Assembly (NCBI RefSeq): GCF_017873815.1 | Contig: NZ_JAGGKQ010000004.1 | Coordinates: forward strand, 124,001-188,000 | DNA from: Halorubrum alkaliphilum | GTDB lineage: Archaea; Halobacteriota; Halobacteria; Halobacteriales; Haloferacaceae | Length of the DNA stretch: 64,000 bases | Reading direction: 5' to 3' | Part shown: in pieces, positions 7,582 to 16,851 of the stretch | Layout: each line of letters begins with the position of its first letter | Numbering within the stretch: the stretch's first letter is position 1 | Made by a program: the position numbers and the translations under genes | The notes under the pieces: generated by a model | Database searches by the model: none | What the model was told of the DNA's origin: nothing | Seen by the model: the letters and a program-made list of their open reading frames with translations, nothing else

Positions 7582-8817
7582 TCACGAGAGCATCAGTGGG
7601 CCGATCAACACGCCCATCAGATGGACGCGGCGCGCGCCCAGACGCGGGGGAACGAGCCCCAACGCCGCGGAGACGGCAAATATAACGACACCAAAGAGTC
7701 CCGCGAACGCGAAGGAGACGCCGAGAAGCAGGGTCAACACGGCGATCGACAACCGGGTGTAGTCGGCGTTCCCCACGACCCTGAGATACGTGTCCCCGAC
7801 CAAGCACACGAGCGTGAACCCGCAGACGGCGGCGGTCGCGACCGCGACGAGGAGGATCGGCAGCGCGAGCGGAACGCCCGCCTCCTCCAGTGCGACCGTG
7901 ACGCCGGTCCGCGGCGTCCCGAGCGCGGCGAGCGCGAAGAGGGCGAAGACGGTATTGGCCGTGTTAGCCCCACTCGTGGCGACGATGAACCCGCGATCGG
8001 CCTCGCTCCGTGGAACCGCGGGGAGCGCTGCGACGGCCGCGATCGCCGCGGAGACGCCGGGGACGTAGCCGACGATCGCGCCCGCGAGCGACCCCGCGCT
8101 CGCGCTGACGCCGAGGTCGCGTTTGCCCATCGTGATCCGCGCGTCCGACTGCGGCGGGACGCCCTCGCCTCCCAGTGCGTCGATCAGGACCGGCGCGCCG
8201 AACAGTCCGGTGAAAAGCGGGGCGAGCACCCCGCCCGCATCGAGTGGAGCGGCGGGGTCGACGTTGAGCGTGGCCGCGCCGAGCGCGGCGCTCGCGAGAA
8301 AGGCACAGAGTCCGCCGACGGCCGACCGCTTCGACGACTCGGTGACGACGAGAAAGGCAACGACGCCGCCCAAAAGTAGCGGGAGATGGGATCGGACTGT
8401 CGGATAGCCGCGGACCATGACCCACGTGATCGGGATCGCGAGCGGGACCGCCAGGGCGACCGCGAGCCCGGAGCCGACCGCCGACAGCCGAAGCGCCTCT
8501 CGTCCCCGTCCCGCAATGACGAGCCGGTGGCCCGGAAGGGCGGCGACGGCGGTCGCGGCGTCCGGTACGCCGAGCGCGAGCGCGGGGACGATGTCCAGAA
8601 ACGAGTGGACGACGCCTGCGCCGAGCATGGCGACGCCGACGAGAAGGGGGTCGGCGGGGATCGAGGGAGCGACTCCGGCGAGCAGCAGCGCGAAGTTGTT
8701 GGCGTGAAGCCCGGGGACTAATCCGCTCACCGCGCCGAGCGCCGCGCCGCCAAACAGGAACGCAAGCGCGGCGGCTGCGAACGTCGGGTCGAGCACCGGG
8801 CGGACCAACGCGTCCAT
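7582..8817 (-). CDS. TctA-like permease (DUF112 / tripartite tricarboxylate transporter family)
   Basis: A 411-residue, almost entirely hydrophobic protein with ten or more transmembrane segments. Two internal glycine-proline motifs, AVSGLVPGLHANN (near residue 30) and IVGYVPGVSAAIAAV (near 250), mark the two halves of the TctA-like fold (PF01970). Family members are the large membrane subunit of TctABC solute carriers, but no TctB or TctC partner is adjacent, as is usual for the stand-alone haloarchaeal version. The substrate is unknown. A GTTTATG-like box on the minus strand (8841-8851) is 29 nt before the ATG. Confidence 0.78.
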   Translation of the reverse strand: MDALVRPVLDPTFAAAALAFLFGGAALGAVSGLVPGLHANNFALLLAGVAPSIPADPLLVGVAMLGAGVVHSFLDIVPALALGVPDAATAVAALPGHRLVIAGRGREALRLSAVGSGLAVALAVPLAIPITWVMVRGYPTVRSHLPLLLGGVVAFLVVTESSKRSAVGGLCAFLASAALGAATLNVDPAAPLDAGGVLAPLFTGLFGAPVLIDALGGEGVPPQSDARITMGKRDLGVSASAGSLAGAIVGYVPGVSAAIAAVAALPAVPRSEADRGFIVATSGANTANTVFALFALAALGTPRTGVTVALEEAGVPLALPILLVAVATAAVCGFTLVCLVGDTYLRVVGNADYTRLSIAVLTLLLGVSFAFAGLFGVVIFAVSAALGLVPPRLGARRVHLMGVLIGPLMLS

Positions 8818-8967
8818 CCCGGCGACGTGGCCGCGGCATGGTTCATAAACTCCGGGACCGGCGACGACGGGTCACCAGCCGGTCAGTCGATTGCCCGGGG
8901 TCGCCCGATCGGTCGAGTAGCCTGTCGGCTCGGGGGTGGGTCGGATGACGTTCGTGAGAGGAACCGA

Positions 8968-9162
8968 TCAGGCCGGCGCGGCCGCCTGCGCCTTCTTCTG
9001 GGTAATGTAGCCGGCGATCCGGTTGCGGACGCCCTTCGATTCGACGTTCGTCAGCGCGGAGACGCTCTCCTTGTTCGTCTCGAAGTCCGTGTTGAACGAC
9101 TGGGGGTATCGCTCCAGCAGGACGTTCGCGAGCTGTTTGATGTACTTGGGCTTGATAGCCAT
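8968..9162 (-). CDS. 30S ribosomal protein S17e
   Basis: A 64-residue protein, MAIKPKYIKQLANVLLERYPQSFNTDFETNKESVSALTNVESKGVRNRIAGYITQKK, the full-length archaeal S17e. It is part of the small ribosomal subunit. A TTTTAG box on the minus strand near 9187-9197 is 30 nt before the ATG, so the gene is probably leaderless and independent of the DUF447 gene upstream. Confidence 0.96.
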   Translation of the reverse strand: MAIKPKYIKQLANVLLERYPQSFNTDFETNKESVSALTNVESKGVRNRIAGYITQKKAQAAAPA

Positions 9163-9253
9163 GTCGAGCGGTACCGGCGGCGCGGACTAAAAGGGTTCGT
9201 TCCCGTACGAGCGGCCGTGACGAAGGAATCCGCCGGCGCGACGGTCGAACCCG

Positions 9254-9916
9254 TCACCGGGAGTCAGCGCTGCCGTCATCGTGACCCGCGTCGTCGCGGT
9301 CCACGTCGACCGCTCGCCACCCCGTCGCCTCGTCGATCCGCGCGAACGCCTCGCGCTCCGCGGGACCGCCACACCGGTCGACGACATCGGCGAAGTACCG
9401 GAGTCGATCGAGCAGTTCCGGAGTATCGTATGCGGGAACGTCCAGTCGTGAGGCCGCAACGGTGGCGTCGACGACCGCCCCGAACCCGCGGTTGACGGTC
9501 GGCACGCGCTCGGATCGAACCGCACAGTCGACCGGCGTCAGCGCCCACGTCCGGACGGTAACGTCGCCGGTTTCCTCGGCTCCGACCTGTTCGGCTTCGA
9601 CCTCCACCCACGCGTCCGCGTTCGGCAACACCGGCTCGGACTCCTCGCGGACGGTGAGCGCCGCGTCGACGAACTCACGGGGGTCGACGGTGAACTGGAC
9701 GACGCCGCCGCCACGCTCGGTGAAGTTCCGCCAAGTTCGGGTCCGCCCGTAGGTTCGAGCGGTGACACGGCCGTCGGCTTCGATAACGCCCTCGTCGTTC
9801 CCGTCCGGCACGTGAAGTCCGAGCGCAGCCATGTTCCACCGATCGTTGGGGCCGAGGGTCGCGACGACCGACTCGGTGACGCCGCGGAGCTCGACGGGCC
9901 AGTCGGCGTCGGTCAC
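9254..9916 (-). CDS. DUF447 family protein (flavoprotein-like)
   Basis: A 220-residue protein. The N-terminal signature ELRGVTESVVATLGPNDRWNMAALGLHV is typical of DUF447, a family with a flavin-reductase-like split barrel. In methanogens and methylotrophs related genes sit with pterin or cofactor synthesis genes. Here it is the last gene of the cofD operon: its ATG overlaps the CitG-like stop by 4 bp (9913-9916). The C-terminal 25 residues are Asp-rich and variable. Function is not established; a link to F420 or pterin metabolism is inferred from position only. Confidence 0.8.
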   Translation of the reverse strand: MTDADWPVELRGVTESVVATLGPNDRWNMAALGLHVPDGNDEGVIEADGRVTARTYGRTRTWRNFTERGGGVVQFTVDPREFVDAALTVREESEPVLPNADAWVEVEAEQVGAEETGDVTVRTWALTPVDCAVRSERVPTVNRGFGAVVDATVAASRLDVPAYDTPELLDRLRYFADVVDRCGGPAEREAFARIDEATGWRAVDVDRDDAGHDDGSADSR

Positions 9917-10935
9917 GCGTCTCCCCCCGGCCCGGGATCGAAGTTCGAACCGACCGTCACCCCGCGACGGAGCGCGACGTACAGTGCCGCACAGGTGATG
10001 TCGGCCGTGGTTCCCGGATTGATCCCCCGGTCGACGAACGCCCCGGCCAGCTCCGCCGCCGCGTCGCGGTCGATCCCGTGGACCGTGTCGGCGTCTGGCG
10101 GGTGATCGGCGTCGACCGCTCGTTCCGAGTTCGGCCCGCCGGACGTCACCACCTCGGCCGCCCGGTCGGTCGCCTCACGGGCCGTCGCCGGGTCGTGAGC
10201 GGTCGCGACTAGCGTGTCGGGCTCGGTCGCGAGCAGCCCGAGGAACGCGCGGGCGGCTCGGTCCGTGACCGGACCCTCGTCGGTACGGATCCACTCCGCC
10301 GCCCGGAAGGTCCGGGGGAACCCCTCGACCCACTCCTGCGCGTTGCGGTCGGGCACCCGGTCCCCCTTCGGATCCGCGGACCGATCCATCACGTCCCGGA
10401 GCGTGATCCCCCGGTCGCGGAGCGTCGGCTCGGCGGCCCCCCCGCGGCGGACGTCGAGGTCGGCCGCGTCCGGCGGCGGCTCCGCGACCGCGACGTCGAC
10501 GTGCTCGAACGCGCGGTAGAACGCAACCGCATCGTCGACGGTCGTCCCGCGAGTCACGCGGTCGAGGCCGTCTGGGGAGAGCCCCCTCGCCGGCGAGGGC
10601 TCGCCAGCCGGCGAGGGCTCGCCAGCTGACGAGAGCCCCCCGACCTCGGTCGCCCGCAGGAGCGGGACGAGCAGCAGCAGACAGCCGAACTGCGTGTTGG
10701 TGCCCGCACGGTCGGCCATGCCGGCGACCGCGCGTTCGAAGGCGTGACCGACCGCCCCGCCCCGGGCGGCCCGTTCGAGACCGGTACGGGCCCCGACCGC
10801 ACCGCCGAGAAACGACTCGAAGTGGAGATCAGCGAGGTCACGATGGCGGTCGACGTTCCCGGGTTTGGGGGTGCCAGCGACTTCGAGAAGGAGCGCGAGC
10901 GTCGCATCGTCGACGGGGGAGCGTCGGAGCGTCAT
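9913..10935 (-). CDS. CitG-like triphosphoribosyl-dephospho-CoA synthase family protein
   Basis: A 340-residue protein of the CitG/MdcB family (PF01874). The signature AGTPKPGNVDRHRDLADLHFESFLGGAVG lies at residues 20-48, and GINPGTTADITCAALYVALRRG near 310-330. In bacteria the family makes the prosthetic group of citrate lyase from ATP and dephospho-CoA, but no citrate lyase genes are here and the archaeal substrate is unknown. Residues about 95-120 contain a repeated insert SSAGEPSPAGEPSPARGLSP, encoded by a self-complementary GC-rich repeat at about 10580-10645. It overlaps both neighbours by 4 bp, in the middle of the operon. Confidence 0.8.
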   Translation of the reverse strand: MTLRRSPVDDATLALLLEVAGTPKPGNVDRHRDLADLHFESFLGGAVGARTGLERAARGGAVGHAFERAVAGMADRAGTNTQFGCLLLLVPLLRATEVGGLSSAGEPSPAGEPSPARGLSPDGLDRVTRGTTVDDAVAFYRAFEHVDVAVAEPPPDAADLDVRRGGAAEPTLRDRGITLRDVMDRSADPKGDRVPDRNAQEWVEGFPRTFRAAEWIRTDEGPVTDRAARAFLGLLATEPDTLVATAHDPATAREATDRAAEVVTSGGPNSERAVDADHPPDADTVHGIDRDAAAELAGAFVDRGINPGTTADITCAALYVALRRGVTVGSNFDPGPGGDA

Positions 10936-11750
10936 CGCGAGGGTCCCGGTTCGGCTCGTCGGCCGGACCCCTGCTCGGTATCACGCCCTAAGCCACCGAT
11001 CTCATGACACTCCGCCACCGCCTCGGCGACCCGCGAGAGGATCCGGGGGTCGTCGCTCGGTCGGCCGACGCTCACCGCGTCCGCGCCGTGGGCGACGTAC
11101 TCGGCGACCGTCTCCCGACCCCTGACCCCGTTGTTGGCGACGACCGTGAGATCGAGGTCGTGCCGGGCGACCGCGTCCACGATGTCGGCGATGACGGGCT
11201 CGGAGTCCATCGCGTCGACGTGGAGCCAGTCCGCGCCGACCTCCGCGACCGCGACCGCGATGTCGACGAGATCGACCCCGGGGACCTCCGCGCGGACCTT
11301 CACGCTCGTGGTCGCCCCCGTTTCGGCCGCGGCAGCGACGTACCCCGTCAGCCGACCGGCGTCGGCCAACAGCGTCTCGCCGCAGCCGACCGCCCGAAGC
11401 TCCGGCTGGCGACAGTGCGCGTTGATCTCACACACCGCGTCGTGGTCGGCACAGACGGCCGCCGCCTCCCGCACGGGCTCAACCGTCGTGCTGCGGACGT
11501 TGACGCCGGGACGAACCGGGACGTCGCCGAGCGTGCGGAACTGGCGGTCGATCCACTCGACCGGGTCGTCGGGGAGGAACTCGGCGCGCCCGCGTTCGAC
11601 GAGGTCGCGGGCGGCGGCCCGGCTCGCCGGGTCGAGCGCGATCCCGCCCATGACCGCGCAGTCGACGTGGGGGGCGGCCGCCCGCGACCACTCCGCGTCC
11701 GCCTCGCCGCTGAGGCTGGCGGCGACGAGGACGGGGCCGTTCCGGGTCAC
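10932..11750 (-). CDS. tRNA-dihydrouridine synthase-like flavoprotein
   Basis: A 272-residue TIM-barrel protein of the Dus / dihydroorotate dehydrogenase superfamily. Conserved stretches are [23 protein letters not shown] (about residue 105-127, in the place of the Dus NxGCP active-site loop), [13 protein letters not shown], and [31 protein letters not shown] for flavin phosphate binding. It is shorter than bacterial Dus and lacks the usual C-terminal helical tRNA-binding domain, so the tRNA substrate is doubtful. It lies between cofD and the CitG-like gene, overlapping each by 4 bp, which suggests a role tied to F420 or another cofactor. Confidence 0.75.
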   Translation of the reverse strand: MTRNGPVLVAASLSGEADAEWSRAAAPHVDCAVMGGIALDPASRAAARDLVERGRAEFLPDDPVEWIDRQFRTLGDVPVRPGVNVRSTTVEPVREAAAVCADHDAVCEINAHCRQPELRAVGCGETLLADAGRLTGYVAAAAETGATTSVKVRAEVPGVDLVDIAVAVAEVGADWLHVDAMDSEPVIADIVDAVARHDLDLTVVANNGVRGRETVAEYVAHGADAVSVGRPSDDPRILSRVAEAVAECHEIGGLGRDTEQGSGRRAEPGPSR

Positions 11751-12757
11751 GACACCGCCCCCAACGCCCGGTCACACGCGCGAGCGACGCGCTCGGCGTC
11801 GTCGTCGTCGTCGATCCGCGTGTCGGTGTACTCGACGTGGACCCCCGCCAGTGCCCGGTCGGTATCGGTCGGATCGTCGTCGTCGAGGACGACCGCGTCC
11901 GCGAAGGGGTAGGCGTCGGCGACGCCCGCGGTCGACGGGTCGAGGCCGACGCCGGCCATCAGCTCCGCCGCGGGTCCGGAGAACACCTCCCCGCCGACGA
12001 ACGGCGAGACCGCGACGACGGGCGTCTCCGCGAGCGCGGCCTCGAACCCCGGAAGCGCCAGCATCGGTCCGATGCTCGTCACGGGGTTCGACGGACCGAT
12101 CACGACCGGATCGGCAAGCGCTTCGCGGACCTCGGCGGTCGGCTCCGCGTCCCTCGACCCGCGGAACTCCACGTCGTCGACGGTCGGGGAGCCGCGGCGA
12201 TCGACCCAGTACTCCTGGAAGTGTATCGTCTCCCCGCCGGCCGTGTGGACCAGCGTCGCCACCGGGTCGTCGGACATCGGGAGAAGGTCGACGTCGAGAT
12301 CGAACGCGTCCGCGAGCGTTCGGGTGATCTCGGTGAGTGTGTGCCCCTCGTCGAGCAGTCCCGTCCGTGTCAGGTGGACGGCGCGGTCCCGGTCGCCGAT
12401 CTCCATGAACTCCGCGACGCCGGAGAATCGTCGCCATCGGGCGATTTCGCGGCCCGAGATCTGGGCCGCGTCGTCGAGGTATCGCGGGCCGCGATCGAGG
12501 CCGGCCGCGTCCGCGAGCCGACCCAGCTCCTCGTGAGTCGCCGTCGTGTCGTCGGCGATCCCCCACCACGTCTCGCGGTCGAGGACGCCGCCGCCCGCGA
12601 ACAGCACGGTGTCGACGTCCGGACAGACGAGGTGGCCGCCGAGCTCGATGTCGTCACCGGTGTTGGCGACGACCGAGACGTCGGCCGCCGGAAAGACGCG
12701 GGTTGCGCCGTCGAGCAGCTTCGGCGTCCCCGTGCCGCCGGCGAGGAACGTAACCAT
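11747..12757 (-). CDS. cofD: 2-phospho-L-lactate transferase CofD
   Basis: A 336-residue enzyme that transfers a phospholactyl-type group onto the deazaflavin FO to give F420-0. Motifs are [17 protein letters not shown] at the start, [14 protein letters not shown] (residues 28-41), and [16 protein letters not shown] near 220. Length fits archaeal CofD. It is the first gene of a four-gene operon; its stop overlaps the next ATG by 4 bp. A weak TATA-like GATACAAA on the minus strand is about 27 nt before the ATG. Confidence 0.95.
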   Translation of the reverse strand: MVTFLAGGTGTPKLLDGATRVFPAADVSVVANTGDDIELGGHLVCPDVDTVLFAGGGVLDRETWWGIADDTTATHEELGRLADAAGLDRGPRYLDDAAQISGREIARWRRFSGVAEFMEIGDRDRAVHLTRTGLLDEGHTLTEITRTLADAFDLDVDLLPMSDDPVATLVHTAGGETIHFQEYWVDRRGSPTVDDVEFRGSRDAEPTAEVREALADPVVIGPSNPVTSIGPMLALPGFEAALAETPVVAVSPFVGGEVFSGPAAELMAGVGLDPSTAGVADAYPFADAVVLDDDDPTDTDRALAGVHVEYTDTRIDDDDDAERVARACDRALGAVS

Positions 12758-13093
12758 ACGCCCGCAACGCGACGGCGGGATTTGTATCCTCGGCTCCGCG
12801 GGCGCTGGTGCGGATCGGCCGTGGAGGGTACGCCGAGACGGAACGGATTCGTTTATAAGCGAACGGTGCCGCTCGACGGCTACTACGGTCGGCGCATCCC
12901 GCTGAGCGGCCGATTATAAGTGGCCGAGGCGTTGGAGGCCTTCGCCGCTGATCCACAGTCAACCACTTATACGCAAGCCGCTGGGGGATCTGTGCGTATT
13001 CGCCGCCGATCAACGATCGATCACTTATAAATTATCGACGACGATCCGCGATCACCGGTAGCCTTTTTCAGGAAACCCATACATCCTCGCCGT
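12758..13093. promoter_or_regulatory. Gene-free stretch with scattered TTATAAGTGG-like boxes
   Basis: No credible gene is seen. Besides the divergent promoters of cofD (minus) and the small gene at 13094 (plus), it holds four TATA-like boxes: TTTATAAGC near 12852 and ATTATAAGTGG at 12913-12923 on the plus strand, and TATAAGTGG (12963-12971) and TTATAAGTGA (13021-13030) on the minus strand. None has a start codon at leaderless distance leading into a long frame. The same TTATAAGTGG core recurs in the composite repeats at 24.1 and 44.4 kb. Confidence 0.5.
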
Positions 13094-13264
13094 ATGGTCC
13101 TCGACGCCATACTCACCGTCGTGGTCGCGTTCGCCATCGTCGTTTCGGGATCGTATATTGGTGCGAAGATGGCGCTCAACACCGTGTTCGGCCGAGATTT
13201 CGACCCGACGGAGATGGATCCCTCCGCTTCGTCGGAGTCCGAACCCCGTGACGCGGACGAGTGA
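13094..13264 (+). CDS. Small single-pass membrane protein
   Basis: A 56-residue protein, MVLDAILTVVVAFAIVVSGSYIGAKMALNTVFGRDFDPTEMDPSASSESEPRDADE. One N-terminal transmembrane helix (about residues 4-30) is followed by an acidic soluble tail. Codon use is like its neighbours, and a T-rich element lies about 29 nt upstream, so it is probably a real gene. Such short anchored proteins are common in haloarchaea and their role is unknown. It ends 20 bp before the converging peptidase gene. Confidence 0.6.
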   Translation: MVLDAILTVVVAFAIVVSGSYIGAKMALNTVFGRDFDPTEMDPSASSESEPRDADE

Positions 13265-13284
13265 CTCCCGGTCCACGGAGTCGA

Positions 13285-14181
13285 CTACTTATAAGCGACA
13301 CTCGTCTGCATCCCGTCCGTATTAAACGCGCTCCCGGCCGTCTCGTCGCCGAGAACGATCACGCCCGCGCCGGATCCCGTTAGCTCCTCGAACTCGCGTA
13401 TCGCCCCGTCGGCGGCCGCCTGCGCGTCGAGCCCGTCGGCCAGGTGGTCGACCGCGCGCCGCGAGAGCGTCACCCGCGCGATATCCTCGCCGGCCCCCGT
13501 CGCGCTCGCGCCGCCAGCCTCGGTACAGAAGAAGCCCGACCCGACCTGTGGTACGTCGCCGACCCGTCCCGCCAAGGCGAACGACCGCCCGCCCGTGGAG
13601 GTTGCTGCCGCGAACGTTTCGCCGTCGGTGGCGACCGCACCAACCGTGTCGTGGTCGGGGGTGGTCCGCTTGTTTCCGCCGTTTCCCGCCTGATCGTCGC
13701 CGGAACCGAACCGCGTCTCCAGCCACGCTAGATGCTCGCGCGGGCCACCTTGGGGCGGATCCTCCGCCTCGTATCGCTCGCGCTTCTCCTCGGTGGTCAG
13801 ATCGACGCCCGTCTCCACGCCGAAGTCGTCAGCGAGGTCGACCGCGTGTTCGCCGGAGAGGAAGATATGCGGCGTCTCCGCCAGCACGACGCGGGCGACC
13901 GACACCGCGGCTTCGACGCCCGCCATCGAGCAGGCCGCGCCGATCGACCGGTCCGAGGTCATGAGGCCGGCGTCGGTGCGGACGACGCCGTCCGACTGGA
14001 GCGCGCCGCCGGTACCGGCGTTGAACCGCGGGTTCGCTTCGAGAACCCGGACCGCAGACTCGACCGCGTCGAGCGGGGTCGCCGCCGCCGCACCCGTCTC
14101 CGCCGCCTCGTCGAGGGTCGCCTGTCGGGGCTCGGGCTCGTTTGGGACTCCGCCCGCGCCGCCGTGAACGATGATGCGCAT
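13285..14181 (-). CDS. Isoaspartyl peptidase / L-asparaginase (Ntn hydrolase, plant type)
   Basis: A 298-residue Ntn hydrolase that removes beta-aspartyl (isoAsp) residues or hydrolyses asparagine. The N-terminus MRIIVHGGAGG and the GTGGALQSDGVVRTDAGLM segment (residues about 55-75) are conserved. The autocleavage and nucleophile site is HDTVGAVATDG near residue 178, where the Thr becomes the N-terminus of the beta subunit, followed by STGG and GSGFFCTEAGGASATG. The frame is open far upstream, but MRIIVHGGAGG is the family start. Confidence 0.92.
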   Translation of the reverse strand: MRIIVHGGAGGVPNEPEPRQATLDEAAETGAAAATPLDAVESAVRVLEANPRFNAGTGGALQSDGVVRTDAGLMTSDRSIGAACSMAGVEAAVSVARVVLAETPHIFLSGEHAVDLADDFGVETGVDLTTEEKRERYEAEDPPQGGPREHLAWLETRFGSGDDQAGNGGNKRTTPDHDTVGAVATDGETFAAATSTGGRSFALAGRVGDVPQVGSGFFCTEAGGASATGAGEDIARVTLSRRAVDHLADGLDAQAAADGAIREFEELTGSGAGVIVLGDETAGSAFNTDGMQTSVAYK

Positions 14182-14306
14182 GGAAATCCCTCCCGACGGC
14201 GACCTCATAAGGGTCCGGAAAGCGGCGGGGAAAGGGGAAAGCGCGTCCGGATCGGTCGGTTCGGGAACGGCACGGGAGCGAGAGCGGGTCCCCGATCGGG
14301 CGACCG

Positions 14307-14315
14307 TTTTTATAT
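14307..14315 (+). promoter_or_regulatory. TATA box of the glycosyltransferase gene
   Basis: TTTTTATAT centred about 27 nt before the ATG at 14338; leaderless promoter geometry. Confidence 0.65.
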
Positions 14316-14337
14316 CCGGTCGGCCGAAACGCCGTAC

Positions 14338-15306
14338 ATGGCGAACCCCCCGCCGACCTCCGTGCTCCTCCCCACGATCCGGTGGACCGATGCTTGTGAC
14401 GAAGTCGCCGAGCAACTCGGGCCCGACGACGAACTCCTCGTGATCTGTGACACGGGGGCGGATCCGGTAGCGGACCGCACCGGCCGCGTCAACGGCGACG
14501 AGAACCGCACAGTCGACGAGGACCTGCCGGACAACGTCCGTATCGTCTTCGCGGGCGAGCCGACGGACCGTTCCGGGAAGGCGAACGCCATCGCAGCAGG
14601 AATGAACGCAGCCGGACATGACCGGATCGTCTGGACCGACGACGACTTCCACCACCCACCGGACTGGCTCGACCGGCTTCACGTCGACTACGAACGACAG
14701 GGGCCGACCACGGAGCGGCCGGCGTTTGTCGGCCGCGACCCGCTCGGCGTCCTCCTCGAACCCGCATACCTGATCGGCGGGACCCTCCCCGTCGCCGTCG
14801 GCGGGATCGTCTGGGGCGGGGCCGTGATCTTCGAGCGCGACGACGTCGACGAGGACGCGTTCCTTGCGGATCTCCGCCGCGCGCTCAGCGACGACGGGAC
14901 CCTGAGCGAGCACCTCGACGTGACCGCCGCGGACCGAACCCGGCTCGTTCCTGCCGGCGGTTCCATCCGCGAGTCGCTGGAGCGGTTCGTCCGGTTCGTG
15001 TGGATCGCCCGCCACTACGCGCCGCGCGCGACCGCGTTCAACGTCGTTCTCGCGGTCGTGATGGCGGCGGCGTGTCTGGTCGCTCCGCTTCCGATCGTCG
15101 GGCTCCTCACGCTCGTCTCGGCGGCGACGTACGCGTGGACCGGGCTCCGGCGGCCGACGTTCCTGCTGGCCGGGCCGGCCGCCCTCGCCATGCCCGCGTT
15201 GCTGGCGTACGCGTTCGGCCGCCGGACGTTCGTGTGGGGAGGCCGACGCTATCGGTGGGCCGCGAAATACGACGTCGACGTGGTCGGCTGGACCGAGGGT
15301 GACTGA
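14338..15306 (+). CDS. Family 2 glycosyltransferase, membrane-anchored
   Basis: A 322-residue protein. Residues 1-200 form a GT-A domain: TSVLLPTIRWTDAC at the start, the donor/metal motif IVWTDDDFHHPPDWLDRL near residue 97, and an acceptor-side region around 150-170. Three hydrophobic segments follow (about 225-300), placing it in the membrane like ceramide-glucosyltransferase-type enzymes. It probably transfers a sugar from a nucleotide donor to a lipid, but neither substrate can be read from sequence. It is divergent from the isoaspartyl peptidase gene. Confidence 0.83.
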   Translation: MANPPPTSVLLPTIRWTDACDEVAEQLGPDDELLVICDTGADPVADRTGRVNGDENRTVDEDLPDNVRIVFAGEPTDRSGKANAIAAGMNAAGHDRIVWTDDDFHHPPDWLDRLHVDYERQGPTTERPAFVGRDPLGVLLEPAYLIGGTLPVAVGGIVWGGAVIFERDDVDEDAFLADLRRALSDDGTLSEHLDVTAADRTRLVPAGGSIRESLERFVRFVWIARHYAPRATAFNVVLAVVMAAACLVAPLPIVGLLTLVSAATYAWTGLRRPTFLLAGPAALAMPALLAYAFGRRTFVWGGRRYRWAAKYDVDVVGWTEGD

Positions 15307-15370
15307 ACGAACGTCCGCCCGAACCGAAAACGGCAGGCACTTTACGGCGGTGGGAGAATTTTCGGCCGTT

Positions 15371-16633
15371 ATGAGCTACGACAAGGTCGAGGTCCCCGAC
15401 GACGGGGAGCAGATTACGCTTGCTGACGAGGAGACCGGCGAGTTGAACGTCCCCGAGAACCCGATCGTCCCGATCATTCACGGCGACGGGATCGGCACCG
15501 ACGTCGGACCGGCCGCACAGCGAGTCCTCGATGCTGCCGCCGAGGCGACCGGCCGCTCCATCGCGTGGATGCGCGTGTACGCCGGCTCCGCTGCTCGCGA
15601 AAAGTACGACGAAAACCTCCCCGAGGACACCGTCTCGGCCATCCGCGACCACCGTGTCGCGATCAAGGGCCCGCTGACGACGCCGGTCGGTGCCGGGTTC
15701 CGGTCGCTGAACGTCGCGCTTCGCCAGACGCTCGACATGTACGCGAACGTTCGGCCAACCTACCACCTCGACGGTGTCCCGTCGCCGGTCAAAAACCCCG
15801 AAGCGATGGATATGATCACGTTCCGTGAGAACACCGAAGACGTGTACGCCGGCGTCGAGTGGGAAGCCGGCACAGGGGGGGCAGAACAGGTACGCGAGTT
15901 CCTCGAAGACGACATGGAGATCGCCGACATCATCCACGACGGCCCGGTCGGCATCGGCGTCAAGCCCATCTCCGAGTTCGGCTCCAAGCGGCTCATCCGC
16001 GAGGCGATCGATTACGCGATCGCAAACGATCGTGACACCGTCACGCTCGTCCACAAGGGGAACATCATGAAGTTCACCGAGGGCGCGTTCCGCGACTGGG
16101 GTTACGAGGTCGCCGAGGAGGAGTACGGCGACGACGTGCTCACCGAGGACGAACTGTGGGACGAGCACGACGGCGAGCAGCCCGACGACACGGTCGTCGT
16201 CAACGACCGTATCGCCGACAACATGCTCCAGCAGCTGTTGACCCGGACCGACGAGTACGAGGTCATCGCGACGATGAACCTCAACGGCGACTACATGTCC
16301 GACGCGGCCGGCGCACAGATCGGCGGGCTGGGAATCGCACCCGGCGTCAACTACGGGCACGGCCGCGCACTCGCTGAGCCGGTCCACGGCTCCGCACCCA
16401 AGTACGCCGGCGAGAACAAGGTGAACCCGACCGCGATGATCCTCTCGGGACGCGAGATGCTCGATTACCTCGGCTGGTCCGATGCCGCCGACCTCGTGCG
16501 TGACGCCGTCGAGGAAACCATCTCCTCGGGCAAGGTCACCTACGACCTCCACCGACAGATAGAGGGCGGCGAGAAGCTCGCGACGAGCGAGTTCGCGGAC
16601 GCCGTCGTCGAGAAGATCGAAACGCTGTCGTAG
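15371..16633 (+). CDS. icd: Isocitrate dehydrogenase (NADP-dependent)
   Basis: A 420-residue TCA-cycle enzyme converting isocitrate to 2-oxoglutarate. Motifs include IPIIHGDGIGTDVGPAAQ at the N-terminus, the substrate loop TTPVGAGFRSLNVALRQTLDMYANVRP (residues about 100-125) with the phosphorylatable-type Ser, FRENTEDVYAGVE, the catalytic Lys/Tyr region, and LNGDYMSDAAGAQIGGLGIAPG with metal-binding Asp residues. The ATG at 15371 gives MSYDKVEVPDDG; the frame is open to 15299, but that part overlaps the glycosyltransferase end. Confidence 0.95.
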   Translation: MSYDKVEVPDDGEQITLADEETGELNVPENPIVPIIHGDGIGTDVGPAAQRVLDAAAEATGRSIAWMRVYAGSAAREKYDENLPEDTVSAIRDHRVAIKGPLTTPVGAGFRSLNVALRQTLDMYANVRPTYHLDGVPSPVKNPEAMDMITFRENTEDVYAGVEWEAGTGGAEQVREFLEDDMEIADIIHDGPVGIGVKPISEFGSKRLIREAIDYAIANDRDTVTLVHKGNIMKFTEGAFRDWGYEVAEEEYGDDVLTEDELWDEHDGEQPDDTVVVNDRIADNMLQQLLTRTDEYEVIATMNLNGDYMSDAAGAQIGGLGIAPGVNYGHGRALAEPVHGSAPKYAGENKVNPTAMILSGREMLDYLGWSDAADLVRDAVEETISSGKVTYDLHRQIEGGEKLATSEFADAVVEKIETLS

Positions 16634-16820
16634 ACAACGCTTCGGGCGTTCGAAGATATCCGAAGGCATCGGGAAGCTCTCGTAGAGAGTTTCTCTGACC
16701 GCTGTCCTTCGGCCGAAGGCGTCGAAACCAGTTCCGGACGGTTCGTATGTCGACATCGGTCGGCGAGAGCGAGGACGGCGACGCGACGACGGGTATCAGC
16801 GCCGATAACCGATCACCGTA

Positions 16821-16829
16821 TTTTAAATA
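16821..16829 (+). promoter_or_regulatory. TATA box deciding the start of the small zinc protein
   Basis: TTTTAAATA centred 27 nt before the ATG at 16852. It lies inside the longer upstream frame, which argues for the short 44-codon gene. Confidence 0.65.
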
Positions 16830-16851
16830 CAACTGGAGCCTACCCACGTCA

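Noticed and set aside
15107-16756. 549-codon open frame on the minus strand opposite isocitrate dehydrogenase
   Set aside because: It is the antisense shadow of icd in high-GC DNA; no family signature, and icd is unmistakable.
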